Made by a program: the position numbers and the translations under genes
DNA from: Sporolactobacillus nakayamae
GTDB lineage: Bacteria > Bacillota > Bacilli > Bacillales > Sporolactobacillaceae
Assembly: GCF_900113325.1 (NCBI RefSeq)
Contig: NZ_FOOY01000015.1
Coordinates: forward strand, 30,661-94,660
Length of the DNA: 64,000 nt
Direction: 5' to 3'
The notes under the pieces: model-generated
What the model saw: the letters and a program-made list of their open reading frames with translations, nothing else
The model's database searches: none
Told to the model about the DNA's origin: nothing
Shown here: piece after piece, positions 1-10,021 of the stretch
How positions within the stretch are numbered: position 1 is the first letter of the stretch
How the letters are laid out: the number at the start of each line of letters is the position of its first letter

Positions 1-45
1 TCAGACAAAAATATCAGCGTTCAGACAAAAGAATCAGCGTTCAGA
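1..45. repeat. 20-nt tandem repeat at window edge
   Basis: Two full units and a third partial one, each beginning tcagacaaaa and ending atcagcgt, run off the left edge of the window, so the array probably continues upstream. The style (about 20-nt units between genes) resembles the arrays at 24.2 kb and 43.8 kb, though the sequence differs. Bases 46-215 after it hold no gene that I can see. Confidence 0.7.
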
Positions 46-216
46 GCAACGTAAAGGCAAGGATCCGTTGCAATGACCAGCCTAGTATTCGGATTGGCAC
101 CTGACGTGCTTCCGCAGGATGGAGTAAGTTCGACGTTACTCGCAGGAAGTGGGCAATGTCAAGGGTTCCTTTTTTTGCCGGGTCGCTTACGTATTCCCCG
201 TTATTATTTTTCATGC

Positions 217-242
217 AAAAAAAGAGCCTAAGGGCTCTTTTG
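217..242 (-). terminator. Rho-independent terminator of prfC
   Basis: A 9-bp stem (aaaagagcc / ggctctttt) with loop taag is followed, on the minus strand, by a run of seven T. It lies just past the prfC stop. Confidence 0.85.
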
Positions 243-248
243 CTGCTC

Positions 249-1826
249 TTACATATTATGGCTTGAATCGCGAAGCTCGACTTTCGGATGCTTCTGCTGA
301 AACCAGCGCAAGGAAAAATCGTTTTCAAAAATAATAACCGGACGGTCTTTATAATCAGACACAACCAAATTATTGGAATTGCGTCTGAGTGCTTCAGCTT
401 CCTCGCGATTCGCGATCCACTTAGCAACCTGATGTGGCATGCGCTCAATGTCGAGATCAACGCCATACTCAGCTTGCATGCGGTAAACGAACACGTCAAA
501 CTGCAGCGTTCCGACAACGCCGAGAATGGTTTCTTCGTACTGCGTCTTATAAACCTGGATTGCGCCTTCTTGAGCAAGCTGACTCACGCCTTTCAAGAAG
601 TGCTTTTGTTTCATCGCGTTTTTAGCGCGAACCTTCGCAAAATGTTCCGGAGAGAATTGCGGCAACGCGCCGAAGTTAAAGGTATCCTTCGAGCTGCACA
701 CCGTATCCCCGATCTGATAAAAGCCCGTGTCATAGAGACCGACAATATCTCCGGGATAAGCGTCGTCAATCAGTTCTCGGCTATCCGCAAAGAATTGCTG
801 CGGCTGCGCGAGCTTTAACTGCTTCCCGGTTCGATCAAGATAGACGCTCATGCCCTTCTCAAATTTTCCGGAGCAAATGCGCAGAAATGCGATCCGGTCG
901 CGGTGGGCCGGATTCATGTTTGCTTGAATCTTAAAGATAAATCCTGAAAAATTCGGATCATCCGGTTGAATGACACCTTCACTAGACTGAAGCGGTTGCG
1001 GCTGCGGGGCAAGCTTCAGATAGTGCTCAAGAAAAGTCGGTACTCCAAAATTTGAGATCGCGCTGCCGAAGAATACCGGCGTCTGTTTGCCGGCTTTAAC
1101 AGCCTCAAGATCGAAGGTACTGCCTGCCTCATCCAGAAGCATCAGATTTTCTTCCAGTTGACTGAGTGTATAATCATCTACTGTATCCTTCAATAGTTCC
1201 GACAATTCATCAACTTCACTTAGCGCTTGTACCTGGCGCTCTCTTTTTTCGTTATACCATTCAATCTTATGTTCCTGGCGGTCATAGACACCGCGAAAAG
1301 ACTGACCCATGCCGATTGGATAGTTGATTGGGTAGGATTCGATACCAAGTACATTCTCAATTTCTTCAAAGAGCTCGAGCGGCTCCTTACCTTGCCGGTC
1401 AAGTTTATTGATGAAGGTGAAAATCGGTATCTTGCGTTCGCGGCAGACCTTGAACAACTTAATGGTTTGCGGTTCAACACCTTTTGCCGCATCAATAATC
1501 ATGACTACACTATCGACGGCCATCAATGTTCGGTAGGTGTCTTCACTAAAGTCCTGGTGTCCGGGTGTATCCAGAATATTAATCTTGTAGCTGTCGTATT
1601 CAAATTGCATAACACTGGATGTGACCGAGATTCCCCTCTTCTTTTCTAGTTCCATCCAGTCTGAAGTCGCAAATTTTTCGGCTTTTCGTGATTTGACGGC
1701 GCCGGCTGTTCGAATGGCACCGCCAAGCACCAGCAGCTTCTCAGTCAGCGTCGTTTTACCGGCATCCGGATGAGAAATAATGGCAAACGTACGACGCCTT
1801 TTTAATTCCTGCTGTAACTGATTCAT
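249..1826 (-). CDS. prfC: Peptide chain release factor 3
   Basis: A 525-residue translational GTPase that removes RF1/RF2 from the ribosome after termination. The G domain is complete: P-loop HPDAGKTT at about 19-26, DTPGHQ near 87-91 and NKLD at 140-143, followed by the domain II/III region usual for RF3. The length is the family norm. The ATG start has a strong AGGAGG Shine-Dalgarno six bases upstream. It is monocistronic, with its own terminator downstream and a 228-bp gap to pgcA. EF-G was considered, but the RF3-specific N-terminus and length fit better. Confidence 0.95.
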   Translation of the reverse strand: MNQLQQELKRRRTFAIISHPDAGKTTLTEKLLVLGGAIRTAGAVKSRKAEKFATSDWMELEKKRGISVTSSVMQFEYDSYKINILDTPGHQDFSEDTYRTLMAVDSVVMIIDAAKGVEPQTIKLFKVCRERKIPIFTFINKLDRQGKEPLELFEEIENVLGIESYPINYPIGMGQSFRGVYDRQEHKIEWYNEKRERQVQALSEVDELSELLKDTVDDYTLSQLEENLMLLDEAGSTFDLEAVKAGKQTPVFFGSAISNFGVPTFLEHYLKLAPQPQPLQSSEGVIQPDDPNFSGFIFKIQANMNPAHRDRIAFLRICSGKFEKGMSVYLDRTGKQLKLAQPQQFFADSRELIDDAYPGDIVGLYDTGFYQIGDTVCSSKDTFNFGALPQFSPEHFAKVRAKNAMKQKHFLKGVSQLAQEGAIQVYKTQYEETILGVVGTLQFDVFVYRMQAEYGVDLDIERMPHQVAKWIANREEAEALRRNSNNLVVSDYKDRPVIIFENDFSLRWFQQKHPKVELRDSSHNM

Positions 1827-2055
1827 GATTTCCTCCTACTTAAAAGATCAAATCGCCAATCGGCAATTATTACCCTATTCAAGAAAAAGGCACTCGCGCT
1901 GCTAGATGAAAACGGCACGTGCTCCCCGCCTTGCTTCCAGCCATCTTGCTGCGAATGCTTTTTCAATCATCATTCTATCTTAATTATATACATATTCCAT
2001 TTGAATCATAAATGCCTGATCAATTTGATCACTGATACTCATTTAAACAAATGAA

Positions 2056-3798
2056 TTATTTGCTGACCAATCCGTGAACGCGATCCATAACCGCTGTTTT
2101 AAGCGCATTAAATTTCTTGTCACGGTCTGCGGCGTCACTGCCCTTAACACCAAAGTAAAATTTAATCTTCGGCTCGGTACCGGATGGACGAAGGCAGAAC
2201 CACGAGCCATCGCTCAACTTATATTTAAGAACATTGGACACCGGCAGATCAATTGTTGAGACTGCTTTTTGCGCTACATCCGTAGTCTCTGATTTCTTAT
2301 AGTCCTCGATAAAAGCGACTGGGACATTGGCAACTTCTGTAGGCGGCTGCGTACGGAAATCATTCATAATCGAATTGATTTCTTCTTTCCCGCTAATTCC
2401 CTTTAATGTCAGAGACTCCAGACCCTCTTCAAAATATCCGTAGGTCTTGAATACATCTTGGAGCGCGTCATAGAACGATTTGCCTTGCGACTTGAAGTAA
2501 GCAGCGGCTTCGCAGGCAAATAGTGCTGCCTGTACAGCGTCCTTGTCACGCACAAAGGATCCGATCAAGTAACCGTAGCTTTCCTCATAGCCAAACAAGA
2601 AACTGTATTTGCCGCTGAGTTCATACTCATGGATTTTCTCACCGATAAACTTAAATCCGGTCAGCGTGTCGATGGTTGGGATGCCGAATGCCGCAGCAAT
2701 TGTTCGTCCAATTTCAGATGTAACAATCGTCTTAACAACGACTCCGTTATTCGGAAGCAGTCCTTTTTCCTTCTTCTGCGTAAGCAAGTAATTCAGGAGA
2801 ACCGCGCCGGTTTGGTTCCCGGTCAGAACCTCATACTCACCCTGATCATTCTTCACTGCTACACCAAGTCTGTCAGAATCCGGATCCGTTCCGATCAAAA
2901 GATCCGCATCCAGTTTCTTGCCATAGTCAATCGCTATTTTGAACGCCGCGTGTTCTTCGGGATTTGGTGATTTAACGGTTGAGAATTCCGGATCAGGCTC
3001 TGCCTGTTCTTTCACGACCGTCACATTCGTAAAGCCCCAATTCTTTAATCCGTTCACAATTGGATGGTAGCTCGTTCCATGAAGCGGTGTGTAAACGATC
3101 TTCAGGTCGGAACCAACTTTTTGAATGGTTTCTGGATTCAGCGACAGAGTCTTCACTTTGTCCTGATAAGCCTGGTCCACTTTTGCGCCAACCACTTCAA
3201 GAAGTCCGCTTGCTTTCAGTTCTTCCTCATTACCGACTTTCACCGACAGTTCATCCTCAACAGAAGCCACATAACGAATCACTTCATCAGCCTCCGCGGG
3301 AGGGAGCTGTCCACCGAACTCGTTATATACTTTATAGCCATTATATTGAGGCGGATTATGGCTCGCGGTAATCACAATGCCGGAAAATGCGTTCAAAAAG
3401 CGTACGGCAAATGATAACACAGGTGTCGGACGAAGCGCGTCAAAAATATAGGTTTTGATTCCATGAGCTCCTAGGGTCTTAGCTGCCTCCAGCGTAAACT
3501 CCGCAGAGAAGTGGCGCGGATCATGCGCGATCACAACGCCTCTTTTCACAGCATCCTCGCCGGCATTCACAATGTACCGCGCGAGGCCTTCAGATGCCTT
3601 GCGGATCGTGTAGATATTCAGACGATTCGTTCCTGGCCCGATTTCACCGCGCATGCCCCCGGTACCAAACTCCAGGTTTGTATAAAAGCAGTCTTCCAAC
3701 TTTGACGGATCCTGAGCGATCGTATCTAATTGCTTTTTCAAATCCAGATCCAGATTCGCGTCGGCGGTCCATTTCTCGTACACCGTTTCCCAACCCAT
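2056..3798 (-). CDS. pgcA: Alpha-phosphoglucomutase (PgcA/YhxB type)
   Basis: Interconverts glucose-1-phosphate and glucose-6-phosphate, feeding UDP-glucose, glycolipid and wall-polymer synthesis. The active-site phosphoserine lies in [13 protein letters not shown] (Ser about 146); the Mg-binding DPDSDRLG loop, the sugar-binding GYEESYG loop and the C-terminal phosphate-binding [12 protein letters not shown] are all present. At 580 residues it matches the Bacillus enzyme. I chose the ATG at 3798 because GGGGTGA sits four bases upstream; an in-frame extension to 3852 has no ribosome site and adds residues foreign to the family. A phosphomannomutase side activity is possible. Confidence 0.92.
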   Translation of the reverse strand: MGWETVYEKWTADANLDLDLKKQLDTIAQDPSKLEDCFYTNLEFGTGGMRGEIGPGTNRLNIYTIRKASEGLARYIVNAGEDAVKRGVVIAHDPRHFSAEFTLEAAKTLGAHGIKTYIFDALRPTPVLSFAVRFLNAFSGIVITASHNPPQYNGYKVYNEFGGQLPPAEADEVIRYVASVEDELSVKVGNEEELKASGLLEVVGAKVDQAYQDKVKTLSLNPETIQKVGSDLKIVYTPLHGTSYHPIVNGLKNWGFTNVTVVKEQAEPDPEFSTVKSPNPEEHAAFKIAIDYGKKLDADLLIGTDPDSDRLGVAVKNDQGEYEVLTGNQTGAVLLNYLLTQKKEKGLLPNNGVVVKTIVTSEIGRTIAAAFGIPTIDTLTGFKFIGEKIHEYELSGKYSFLFGYEESYGYLIGSFVRDKDAVQAALFACEAAAYFKSQGKSFYDALQDVFKTYGYFEEGLESLTLKGISGKEEINSIMNDFRTQPPTEVANVPVAFIEDYKKSETTDVAQKAVSTIDLPVSNVLKYKLSDGSWFCLRPSGTEPKIKFYFGVKGSDAADRDKKFNALKTAVMDRVHGLVSK

Positions 3799-3928
3799 GT
3801 GTTCACCCCATAATAGTAAGAATTTCTCAATCAATACAACGAATATTGCCATTTCTATTATATAACAAAAATGTAAAAAGCGCTGTCATTCTTTGAGAGG
3901 GAAAGAGGAACATTCCCCCTCTAAAAGC

Positions 3929-4603
3929 TTATGCTTTGTTTCTTAATTCAGGCGAAAAATATCGGATAATTTTTTCCAGAGATACATCTTGGAGGGATTT
4001 GAAGCAGCCGTCGACATGGCCGAACGGCATTTGTTTGGTGACCGCATTTGGCACGACAATACAATACATGCCCGCGCGTTTTGCGGCGAGTGAACCGTTA
4101 AAGGAATCTTCAATCGCAATCGCTTCTTTCGGATTCACCCCGAGGCTTTCCAAAGATTTAACGTAGAGCGCCGGATCCGGCTTAACCTTTTGGACATCGT
4201 CCCAAGACTTGATGCTCATAAAATAGTCTGAGAGTCCGAAACGCCCCAAGTGTTTGCGTGGCCATTCGCCCTTTGAACTCGTTGCAAGTCCAACTTTCAA
4301 GCCAAGACTTTTCGCTTGATTCAGCACAGACTTTACGCCAGGCAATACATCCTCCTCATCCACGAGCTTATTAAAAAGCGCGTAGCGTTCTTCTTGAAAG
4401 GCTTCCCTGTCTATTTTCACATTCGCATGCTCTTCAAGATAAGCAAGTGAATCAAATCCATGCTGCGTTCCAATCGCCTGGCTCCAGATACTGAGCGGCA
4501 GCTCCACTTGATATTGATGAAACATTTTCTGCATGACCAAATACATGATACGTTCGCTATCTAAAATCACACCGTCAAAGTCAAACACAATTGCTTTAAT
4601 CAT
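3929..4603 (-). CDS. HAD-family phosphatase, YhcW/beta-phosphoglucomutase-like
   Basis: A 224-residue subfamily I HAD enzyme. Motif I is FDFDGVILDS (nucleophile Asp8, acid/base Asp10), motif II is the ATSSKG stretch, and motifs III/IV include KPDPALY and the AIEDSFNG acidic loop. Closest in style to B. subtilis YhcW and related sugar-phosphate phosphatases; the substrate cannot be read from sequence. The ATG at 4603 follows AGAAGGG at a spacing of nine; an upstream in-frame TTG at 4612 is less likely. It sits about 130 bp upstream of pgcA on the same strand, so a role in sugar-phosphate metabolism is plausible but unproven. Confidence 0.75.
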   Translation of the reverse strand: MIKAIVFDFDGVILDSERIMYLVMQKMFHQYQVELPLSIWSQAIGTQHGFDSLAYLEEHANVKIDREAFQEERYALFNKLVDEEDVLPGVKSVLNQAKSLGLKVGLATSSKGEWPRKHLGRFGLSDYFMSIKSWDDVQKVKPDPALYVKSLESLGVNPKEAIAIEDSFNGSLAAKRAGMYCIVVPNAVTKQMPFGHVDGCFKSLQDVSLEKIIRYFSPELRNKA

Positions 4604-4687
4604 CAAATACAACCCTTCTAAGTGGTCTCGTTTTCCATTTTAACATGCACGGGTCCTATTTCTATAATTGTCACAAATATTTAATTA

Positions 4688-4736
4688 GAAAACTTGGCTT
4701 CATCAAGCCTCTGGAGAAGCCAAGTTTTCTAATAAA
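4688..4736. repeat. Stem-loop with agaaaacttggcttc arms
   Basis: Inverted arms of about 15 bp (agaaaacttggcttc and gaagccaagttttct) flank a short loop. The right arm is the same sequence found three times in the tandem repeat at 44.1-44.3 kb, and in both places it leads into the dispersed element. It may act as a terminator for neighbouring genes, but there is no long T-tract. Confidence 0.6.
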
Positions 4737-5045
4737 TCATTTTGATCCTTAATTAAGTAACGCGGCCGGAATAAAATAAGCGGAGATTTTCCGGTTATAT
4801 GCATCCTGACGCTTGGTTCACAGGTACATAAGGGTAATTTTTCCGCTTATGCACAGAAAAACCCTCCATTTTCATGTTTTTCGATTCGATAAGCGGAATT
4901 TCTCCGTCTATTTAAGCAATTTTTTCATTTATTTTCTAATTAAGCGGAATTTTTCCGTTTATTTCTCAGGTTGGGCGCTTACCTGATCGCCCAACCGAAT
5001 CTTATGACCTTATCGTCGTACCGGCAAGGCAAAACGCTATACTTT
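4715..5045 (+). repeat. Dispersed intergenic element, copy A (~331 bp)
   Basis: Shares near-identical sequence over its whole length with 44311-44641 and, from 36364, with 36364-36660, all in the same orientation. Inside are four or five short imperfect palindromes of the form aagcggaaatttttccgctt and a stem-loop with arms ttgggcg / cgcccaa. No coding frame spans it and I see no terminal inverted repeats. It fills most of the 600-bp gap between the YhcW-like gene and yhbH. Confidence 0.85.
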
Positions 5046-5145
5046 CCTACCAGTGTCAAAAAGCGTCGGTTCTTGCTCCTACTCGAGTGATCAACGTCCA
5101 TTTTTCAATCTTCTTATAAAAGAGGTCAAGGTTCAGCCGCTTTCG

Positions 5146-5153
5146 CATAAACT
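5146..5153 (+). promoter_or_regulatory. Candidate sporulation-type -10 for yhbH
   Basis: CATAAACT about 60 bp upstream of yhbH resembles the mother-cell -10 elements (sigma-E CATACANT, sigma-K CATANNNTA). The -35 region is poor. B. subtilis yhbH is sigma-E dependent, which is the main reason to note it. Confidence 0.35.
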
Positions 5154-5215
5154 AAATTAATCAACCTTCACAGCAGTCCCGCGGTTCATCTTGCAAATTA
5201 AAGGAGGGATTCAAA

Positions 5216-6373
5216 ATGAGTAACTTCTTGATATCGGAAGAAGAATGGGATCTTCATCACAAAGGCGAACAGGATCAACGCCGGCACGCGAGCAAAGTCA
5301 AAGAGGCAATAAAGAACAATCTTCCTGATTTGATCAGCAGCGAGAATATCATTCTCTCAGACGGCAAAAAAATGACACGGATTCCGATCCGATCTTTGGA
5401 TGAGTACAAACTGCGCTATAATTATGATAAGACCAAACATGTTGGTCAAGGTGACGGCAAAAGCAAAGTAGGCGATGTAATCGGCAAAGCACCTGGGAAG
5501 CAGCAAGCACAAGGACCCGGTAAAGGACCTGGCGCGGGTGATCGTCCAGGAATCGACTACTACGAAGCAAATGTCTCCATCATGGAAATTGAAAATCTTT
5601 TTTTCAAAGAATTAGAGCTTCCCCACCTCAAAAGAAAACAGGAACCGGACATCACCGTAGACAGTTTCGATTACCGAGATATCCGCCGCAAAGGGCTGAT
5701 GGGCAATATTGATAAAAGGCGCACCATTCTATCTGCCATCAAACGAAACGCACGCGAAGGAAAAACACAAATTCATCCCATTCGCGAAGAGGATCTGCGT
5801 TTCAAAACATGGGAGAACATTGTCAAACCGGAAAGCCGCGCTGTCGTGCTCGCTTTGATGGATACAAGCGGATCAATGGGCGTTTGGGAAAAATACATTG
5901 CCCGCAGTTTTTTCTTCTGGATGAGCCGCTTCCTGCGCACCAAATACGAGAAGGTTTCGATCGAATTTATCGCGCACCATACCGAAGCGACCGTTGTTAG
6001 CGAGGAAGATTTCTTTTCAAAAGGTGAAAGCGGCGGAACGATTTGCTCCTCAGCGTATACCAAGGCACTGGAACTGATCGACGCTTCTTATCCACCATCA
6101 AAATATAATATTTACCCTTTTCATTTTTCCGATGGTGACAACTTGTCCTCAGACAATCCGAAATGTACACGGCTCGTTAAAGAGATCATGGATATCACCG
6201 ACTTTTTCGGATACGGAGAAATCAATCCCTACCATCGATCAAGCACATTAATGAGCGCCTACAGGAGCATTAATAATGACGCATTTCATTCGTTTATTTT
6301 AAAGCAAAAAAGCGATGTCTATCACGCAATGAAATATTTCTTCCATAAAGATCCCGAAACTGAAGTCATTTAA
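5216..6373 (+). CDS. yhbH: Sporulation protein YhbH (UPF0229/DUF444)
   Basis: A 385-residue member of the UPF0229/DUF444 family, which travels with the PrkA kinase (and often SpoVR) in spore-formers and enterobacteria. A von Willebrand A-like fold is indicated by the metal-site motif DTSGSMG near residue 216. Between about 80 and 115 there is a Gly/Pro/Lys-rich low-complexity linker. The ATG has an AAAGGAGGG site. The prkA gene is nearby on the other strand, with the two signal peptidase genes between them. Biochemical function is unknown; in Bacillus it is needed for normal sporulation. Confidence 0.9.
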   Translation: MSNFLISEEEWDLHHKGEQDQRRHASKVKEAIKNNLPDLISSENIILSDGKKMTRIPIRSLDEYKLRYNYDKTKHVGQGDGKSKVGDVIGKAPGKQQAQGPGKGPGAGDRPGIDYYEANVSIMEIENLFFKELELPHLKRKQEPDITVDSFDYRDIRRKGLMGNIDKRRTILSAIKRNAREGKTQIHPIREEDLRFKTWENIVKPESRAVVLALMDTSGSMGVWEKYIARSFFFWMSRFLRTKYEKVSIEFIAHHTEATVVSEEDFFSKGESGGTICSSAYTKALELIDASYPPSKYNIYPFHFSDGDNLSSDNPKCTRLVKEIMDITDFFGYGEINPYHRSSTLMSAYRSINNDAFHSFILKQKSDVYHAMKYFFHKDPETEVI

Positions 6374-6393
6374 TTAAGAATAAGTTCTGAAAA

Positions 6394-6418
6394 GCCGGGC
6401 AAAAGTCCGGCCCTTCTT
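6394..6418 (+). terminator. Terminator after yhbH
   Basis: GCCGGG / TCCGGC stem (one G-T pair) with a short loop and a T-rich tail, 20 bp past the yhbH stop. Confidence 0.6.
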
Positions 6419-6477
6419 ATGCATCAATAGCTGGTAAAACTGTTCCATCGTTAAGTGAAATCTGCGTTTCAATGCAG

Positions 6478-6504
6478 AAAAAAAACGCCCGAGCGACGTT
6501 TTTT
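6478..6504 (-). terminator. Terminator at the end of the first signal peptidase gene
   Basis: A-rich left arm, cg-rich core (cgcccgagcg) and six T. Its two ends could serve both strands; it abuts the stop codon of the signal peptidase gene. Confidence 0.5.
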
Positions 6505-7066
6505 AATTGCGGTGGATCATTCCAAAGTGGTTTATCGGCCAGTAACGCAGATCGACCTTACCGACTACCTTCTTTTCACTGACAAAGTGGAACACGCGAC
6601 TATCCGTGCTGTTCTGGCGGTTATCGCCCATCACCCACAGCATTCCCTTCGGAACTTTTTCCTTGCCGGTCAATTCCTTCAATGAAAAATCCCAAGTAAG
6701 CTGCCCTGCCAGCATGCTGTTTTTTTTCTGCTTCAAAAATGGTTCATTGACCGGTTTTCCATTCACATAGAGTTGGTCATTTCTATACTGGATCGTATCA
6801 CCCGGAAGTCCAATCACGCGTTTCACGTAATCATCCGTCTTGGTCGCATGGAAAATCACTACATCAAACCGTTTTGGCTGCGACAACTTGTAATTGATCT
6901 TATTCACGATCAGCCGGTCTCCGTTGTATAAGGTTGACTCCATTGACGGCCCATCAACAATGTAATTACCCAGTATAAATGTCCGGACAACGATGACGAT
7001 CAGCACGGAGAGTGCGATCGCTCGAAACCAGGCAAATGTTTCATTTCTCTTTTTTGTTTGACGCAT
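6503..7066 (-). CDS. Signal peptidase I (first of two)
   Basis: Type I signal peptidase, 187 residues, family S26. One N-terminal membrane anchor (about 13-33) is followed by the catalytic Ser in PSMEST (Ser41) and the general-base Lys in YVKRVIG (Lys82); the PGDTI and GDNRQNSTDSR boxes are present. It cleaves signal peptides on the outer face of the membrane. It is a close paralogue of the gene at 7264-7833 and probably arose by tandem duplication; each has its own terminator. Confidence 0.92.
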   Translation of the reverse strand: MRQTKKRNETFAWFRAIALSVLIVIVVRTFILGNYIVDGPSMESTLYNGDRLIVNKINYKLSQPKRFDVVIFHATKTDDYVKRVIGLPGDTIQYRNDQLYVNGKPVNEPFLKQKKNSMLAGQLTWDFSLKELTGKEKVPKGMLWVMGDNRQNSTDSRVFHFVSEKKVVGKVDLRYWPINHFGMIHRN

Positions 7067-7213
7067 AGCTGCAACGACTCCCGACTATCATCATTCACTT
7101 GAATAGCTTAATCCATACACCCATTGATCCGACCATAGGCAGGCCCTTCTTATAATGTACACGAATCAATCAATGTTCACAAGAAACGCAGATCCTTGTC
7201 CTATGTCGCCCAG

Positions 7214-7243
7214 TAAAAAAGCGCCGATAAACGGCTCGGCGCT
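7214..7243 (-). terminator. Terminator of the second signal peptidase gene
   Basis: Perfect 8-bp stem agcgccga / tcggcgct followed on the minus strand by six T. Confidence 0.85.
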
Positions 7244-7263
7244 CATAGATTGCATGCCGCGAG

Positions 7264-7833
7264 TCAATGGATAACGCCCGTTTGCATGACCGACCATTCA
7301 TTGAACGGCCAATAGCGGACAGAAACCTTTCCGACTACGGATTTTTCATTGATAAAACCGAAATAACGGCTATCTTCACTGTTCTCTCGATTGTCACCCA
7401 TTACCCAGAGCTCGCCCTTCGGCACGCGAATCTCACCTGTCTTTGACTTTAAGCTAAAGTTTTCAGTTAGCTGCTGCCCTTTAGGTAAGGCGCCTTTGTA
7501 CTTCTGGAGATAGGGTTCATCCACCGCTTTTCCATTGACATAAAGTTGATCGCTCTTATAAGAGATCGTATCCCCAGGCAACCCAATGATTCGTTTCACG
7601 TAATCATCTGTCTTTGTCGCGTGAAAGACAATGACGTCAAATCGATGGGGCGTGCCGACAGAATAACCGATTTTGTTGACGATCAGCCGATTTCCGTCTT
7701 GAAGCGTCGGCATCATTGATTCTCCGCGAACAATATAATTACTGAAAATAAAATGGCGGACAAGCAAGGCGATCAAAATCGCGATTGCGACCGCTCGAAT
7801 CCAACTCCACAGTTCTCTCTTTGCTTTGCTCAT
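7264..7833 (-). CDS. Signal peptidase I (second of two)
   Basis: Type I signal peptidase, 189 residues, with anchor helix at about 10-30, catalytic Ser in GESMMPT (Ser39), Lys in YVKRIIG (Lys80) and the conserved PGDTI and GDNRENSEDSR boxes. It shares most of its residues with the neighbour at 6503-7066, including identical stretches around the Lys. It lies between prkA and the first copy on the same strand. Redundant SipS/T-like enzymes are usual in Bacillus; which precursors each prefers cannot be told. Confidence 0.92.
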   Translation of the reverse strand: MSKAKRELWSWIRAVAIAILIALLVRHFIFSNYIVRGESMMPTLQDGNRLIVNKIGYSVGTPHRFDVIVFHATKTDDYVKRIIGLPGDTISYKSDQLYVNGKAVDEPYLQKYKGALPKGQQLTENFSLKSKTGEIRVPKGELWVMGDNRENSEDSRYFGFINEKSVVGKVSVRYWPFNEWSVMQTGVIH

Positions 7834-7899
7834 TGACTCGCGAGTGTCCTTTCTTTATTAGCCGCCCATCCTGATTCCCGATTACCTTGATCCGCAGTC

Positions 7900-9795
7900 T
7901 CAGCGATTGAGCAAGCTTCCTACATATCTTAGTAATTCGTTTGCCGAAGTCGTATTATAGCCGTATTCATCCACAAGTCTCGCAATAACTTCATTAACTC
8001 GCTTTAATTGAGTCTCGTCAGGCGTCTTACTGGAGGTCGTAATTTTTACGACGTCCTTAAGATCGGCAAACAATTTCTTCTGAATGGCTTCTTTCAGGCG
8101 TTCATGAGATTTATAGTTAAAACGCTTGCCTTTACGTGCGTAGGCCGAAATACGAATCAGAATTTCTTCCCTGAAGGATTTTTTCGCATTTTCCGAAATT
8201 CCAATCTGTTCTTCAATCGAGCGCATGAGCTTTTCATCCGGATCAATTTCATCACCGGTAATCGGATCGAAAATTTTATTGCTGTTGCAGTAGGCTTCAA
8301 CGTTATCCAAATAATTGTCCATCAGCGTTTTCGCTGATTCCTCGAATGAATAAACAAATGCCTTCTGAACTTCGCCCTTCGCCAATTCATCATATTCACG
8401 GCGGGCAAGCGCAATATATTCGCTATAATGTGCCCTATCCTCATCAGTTATCGAGGGGTGCTGTTCCAAGCCTTCCTTGATGGAGCGTAGAATATCCAGC
8501 GCGTTGATCGACGGAACGCCTTTTCTTATGATTGCTGAAGAGATTCTGTTTATGACATAGCGCGGATCAATTCCGCTCATACCCTCATCAGAGAATTCAT
8601 GCTGCAGTTCTTTGATATCGGCCGCATTGTAGCCCTCGACAATTTCACCGTCATATAGGCGCATTTTCTTAATCAAGTCAATGCCGCGGCTCTTTGACTC
8701 CTTTAGGCGCGTCAAAATGGAGAACACCGCAGCAGTCCTAAGGGCGTGCGGCGCGATATGGACATTCGCCACATCACTTTCGGAAATCAATTTTTCATAG
8801 ATCTTCTCTTCGTCGCTGACTCTTAGATTATAGGGAACCGGCATAACAATCATACGTGAGTGAAGGGCTTCATTCTTTTTGTTGCTGATAAAGGTCCGAT
8901 ATTCCGTTTCGTTCGTGTGTGCGACAATCAACTCATCCGCGGAAATCAAGGCAAATCGACCCGCCTTAAAGTTTCCTTCCTGCGTCAGCGAAAGCAGATG
9001 CCATAGAAATTTCTCATCACACTTCAACATTTCCTGAAATTCCATGAGACCGCGATTCGCCTTATTCAATTCACCATCGAATCGATACGCGCGCGGATCA
9101 GATTCTGATCCATACTCGGCAATCGTTGAGAAATCGATGCTGCCTGTTAAATCAGCAATATCTTGAGATTTCGGATCAGACGGGCTGAAGGTGCCAATGC
9201 CGACCCGCTTATCTTCCGAAAGAAAAATTCGTTCAATCGGCACATTTTCAATCTCACCGTCATATTCCTTTTCCAGACGCATGGCGTTCAATGGTGAGAG
9301 ATTTCCTTCAATGCGAATGCCCGTCTCTTGAAAAAAGTCCTCGCGCAGATGCGGCGGAATTAAATGAAGCGGATCTTCATGCATTGGGCAATCCTTTATC
9401 GCATAGATGGCACCGTCATCTGTCCACGAATATTTTTCAAGTCCACGCTTAAGCATAGTTACAATCGTTGACTTTCCTCCGCTGACCGGCCCCATAAGGA
9501 GCAAAATTCGTTTTTTGACATCCAAGCGTCTAGCCGCAGGATGAAAGTATTCCTCGACAAGTCGTTCAATGGGTTCATCGAGTCCGAAAATCTGTCCGTC
9601 AAAGAAGTGATAATGCTTGTGTCCGTCTTGCTCGGAAACCCCGGCAGAAATAATCATCTGATAGACTCTGGAATGTGCGGATTGAGCAATCAACGGATTC
9701 TTCTTTACTAGTTCCAGGTAATCTGCAAACGTGCCTTCCCACTTCAGCTGTTCCTCATAGTCGCGAAATTGTTTCAGTTTATCAAGAAAGTTCAT
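7900..9795 (-). CDS. prkA: Serine protein kinase PrkA
   Basis: A 631-residue PrkA protein: an AAA-type domain with Walker A GPVSGGKST (102-110) and a C-terminal kinase-like region rich in charged residues. It phosphorylates proteins on serine and affects sporulation in B. subtilis (an AAA+ protease activity has also been proposed for the family). The length is standard. The start has AGGGGGGAT just upstream. In Bacillus it is linked with yhbH, as here, although two signal peptidase genes have come between them and yhbH is on the opposite strand. Confidence 0.95.
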   Translation of the reverse strand: MNFLDKLKQFRDYEEQLKWEGTFADYLELVKKNPLIAQSAHSRVYQMIISAGVSEQDGHKHYHFFDGQIFGLDEPIERLVEEYFHPAARRLDVKKRILLLMGPVSGGKSTIVTMLKRGLEKYSWTDDGAIYAIKDCPMHEDPLHLIPPHLREDFFQETGIRIEGNLSPLNAMRLEKEYDGEIENVPIERIFLSEDKRVGIGTFSPSDPKSQDIADLTGSIDFSTIAEYGSESDPRAYRFDGELNKANRGLMEFQEMLKCDEKFLWHLLSLTQEGNFKAGRFALISADELIVAHTNETEYRTFISNKKNEALHSRMIVMPVPYNLRVSDEEKIYEKLISESDVANVHIAPHALRTAAVFSILTRLKESKSRGIDLIKKMRLYDGEIVEGYNAADIKELQHEFSDEGMSGIDPRYVINRISSAIIRKGVPSINALDILRSIKEGLEQHPSITDEDRAHYSEYIALARREYDELAKGEVQKAFVYSFEESAKTLMDNYLDNVEAYCNSNKIFDPITGDEIDPDEKLMRSIEEQIGISENAKKSFREEILIRISAYARKGKRFNYKSHERLKEAIQKKLFADLKDVVKITTSSKTPDETQLKRVNEVIARLVDEYGYNTTSANELLRYVGSLLNR

Positions 9796-10021
9796 TGTAT
9801 CCCCCCTAGGAAAGATTCGTCACTGCTTCCACCCATGTACTTAAGTGTATGCGGGTGATTGCTAATCTTTCATGGAAACTGCCGGCAGATTGCAGAAGCA
9901 ACTTGATTCAAGAAACAAGAATAGCCTGCCAATAGGAGGAATACGTCCACTAACTGTAAAAAAAACTTATCAATTTCCGAACTGCAGCAATAAATACAGC
10001 GTTTCTTTCAGAGAGCGTTAA

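Noticed and set aside
4613-5215. MITE or IS in the dispersed element
   Set aside because: No terminal inverted repeats or target duplications could be seen, so I list it only as a repeat.
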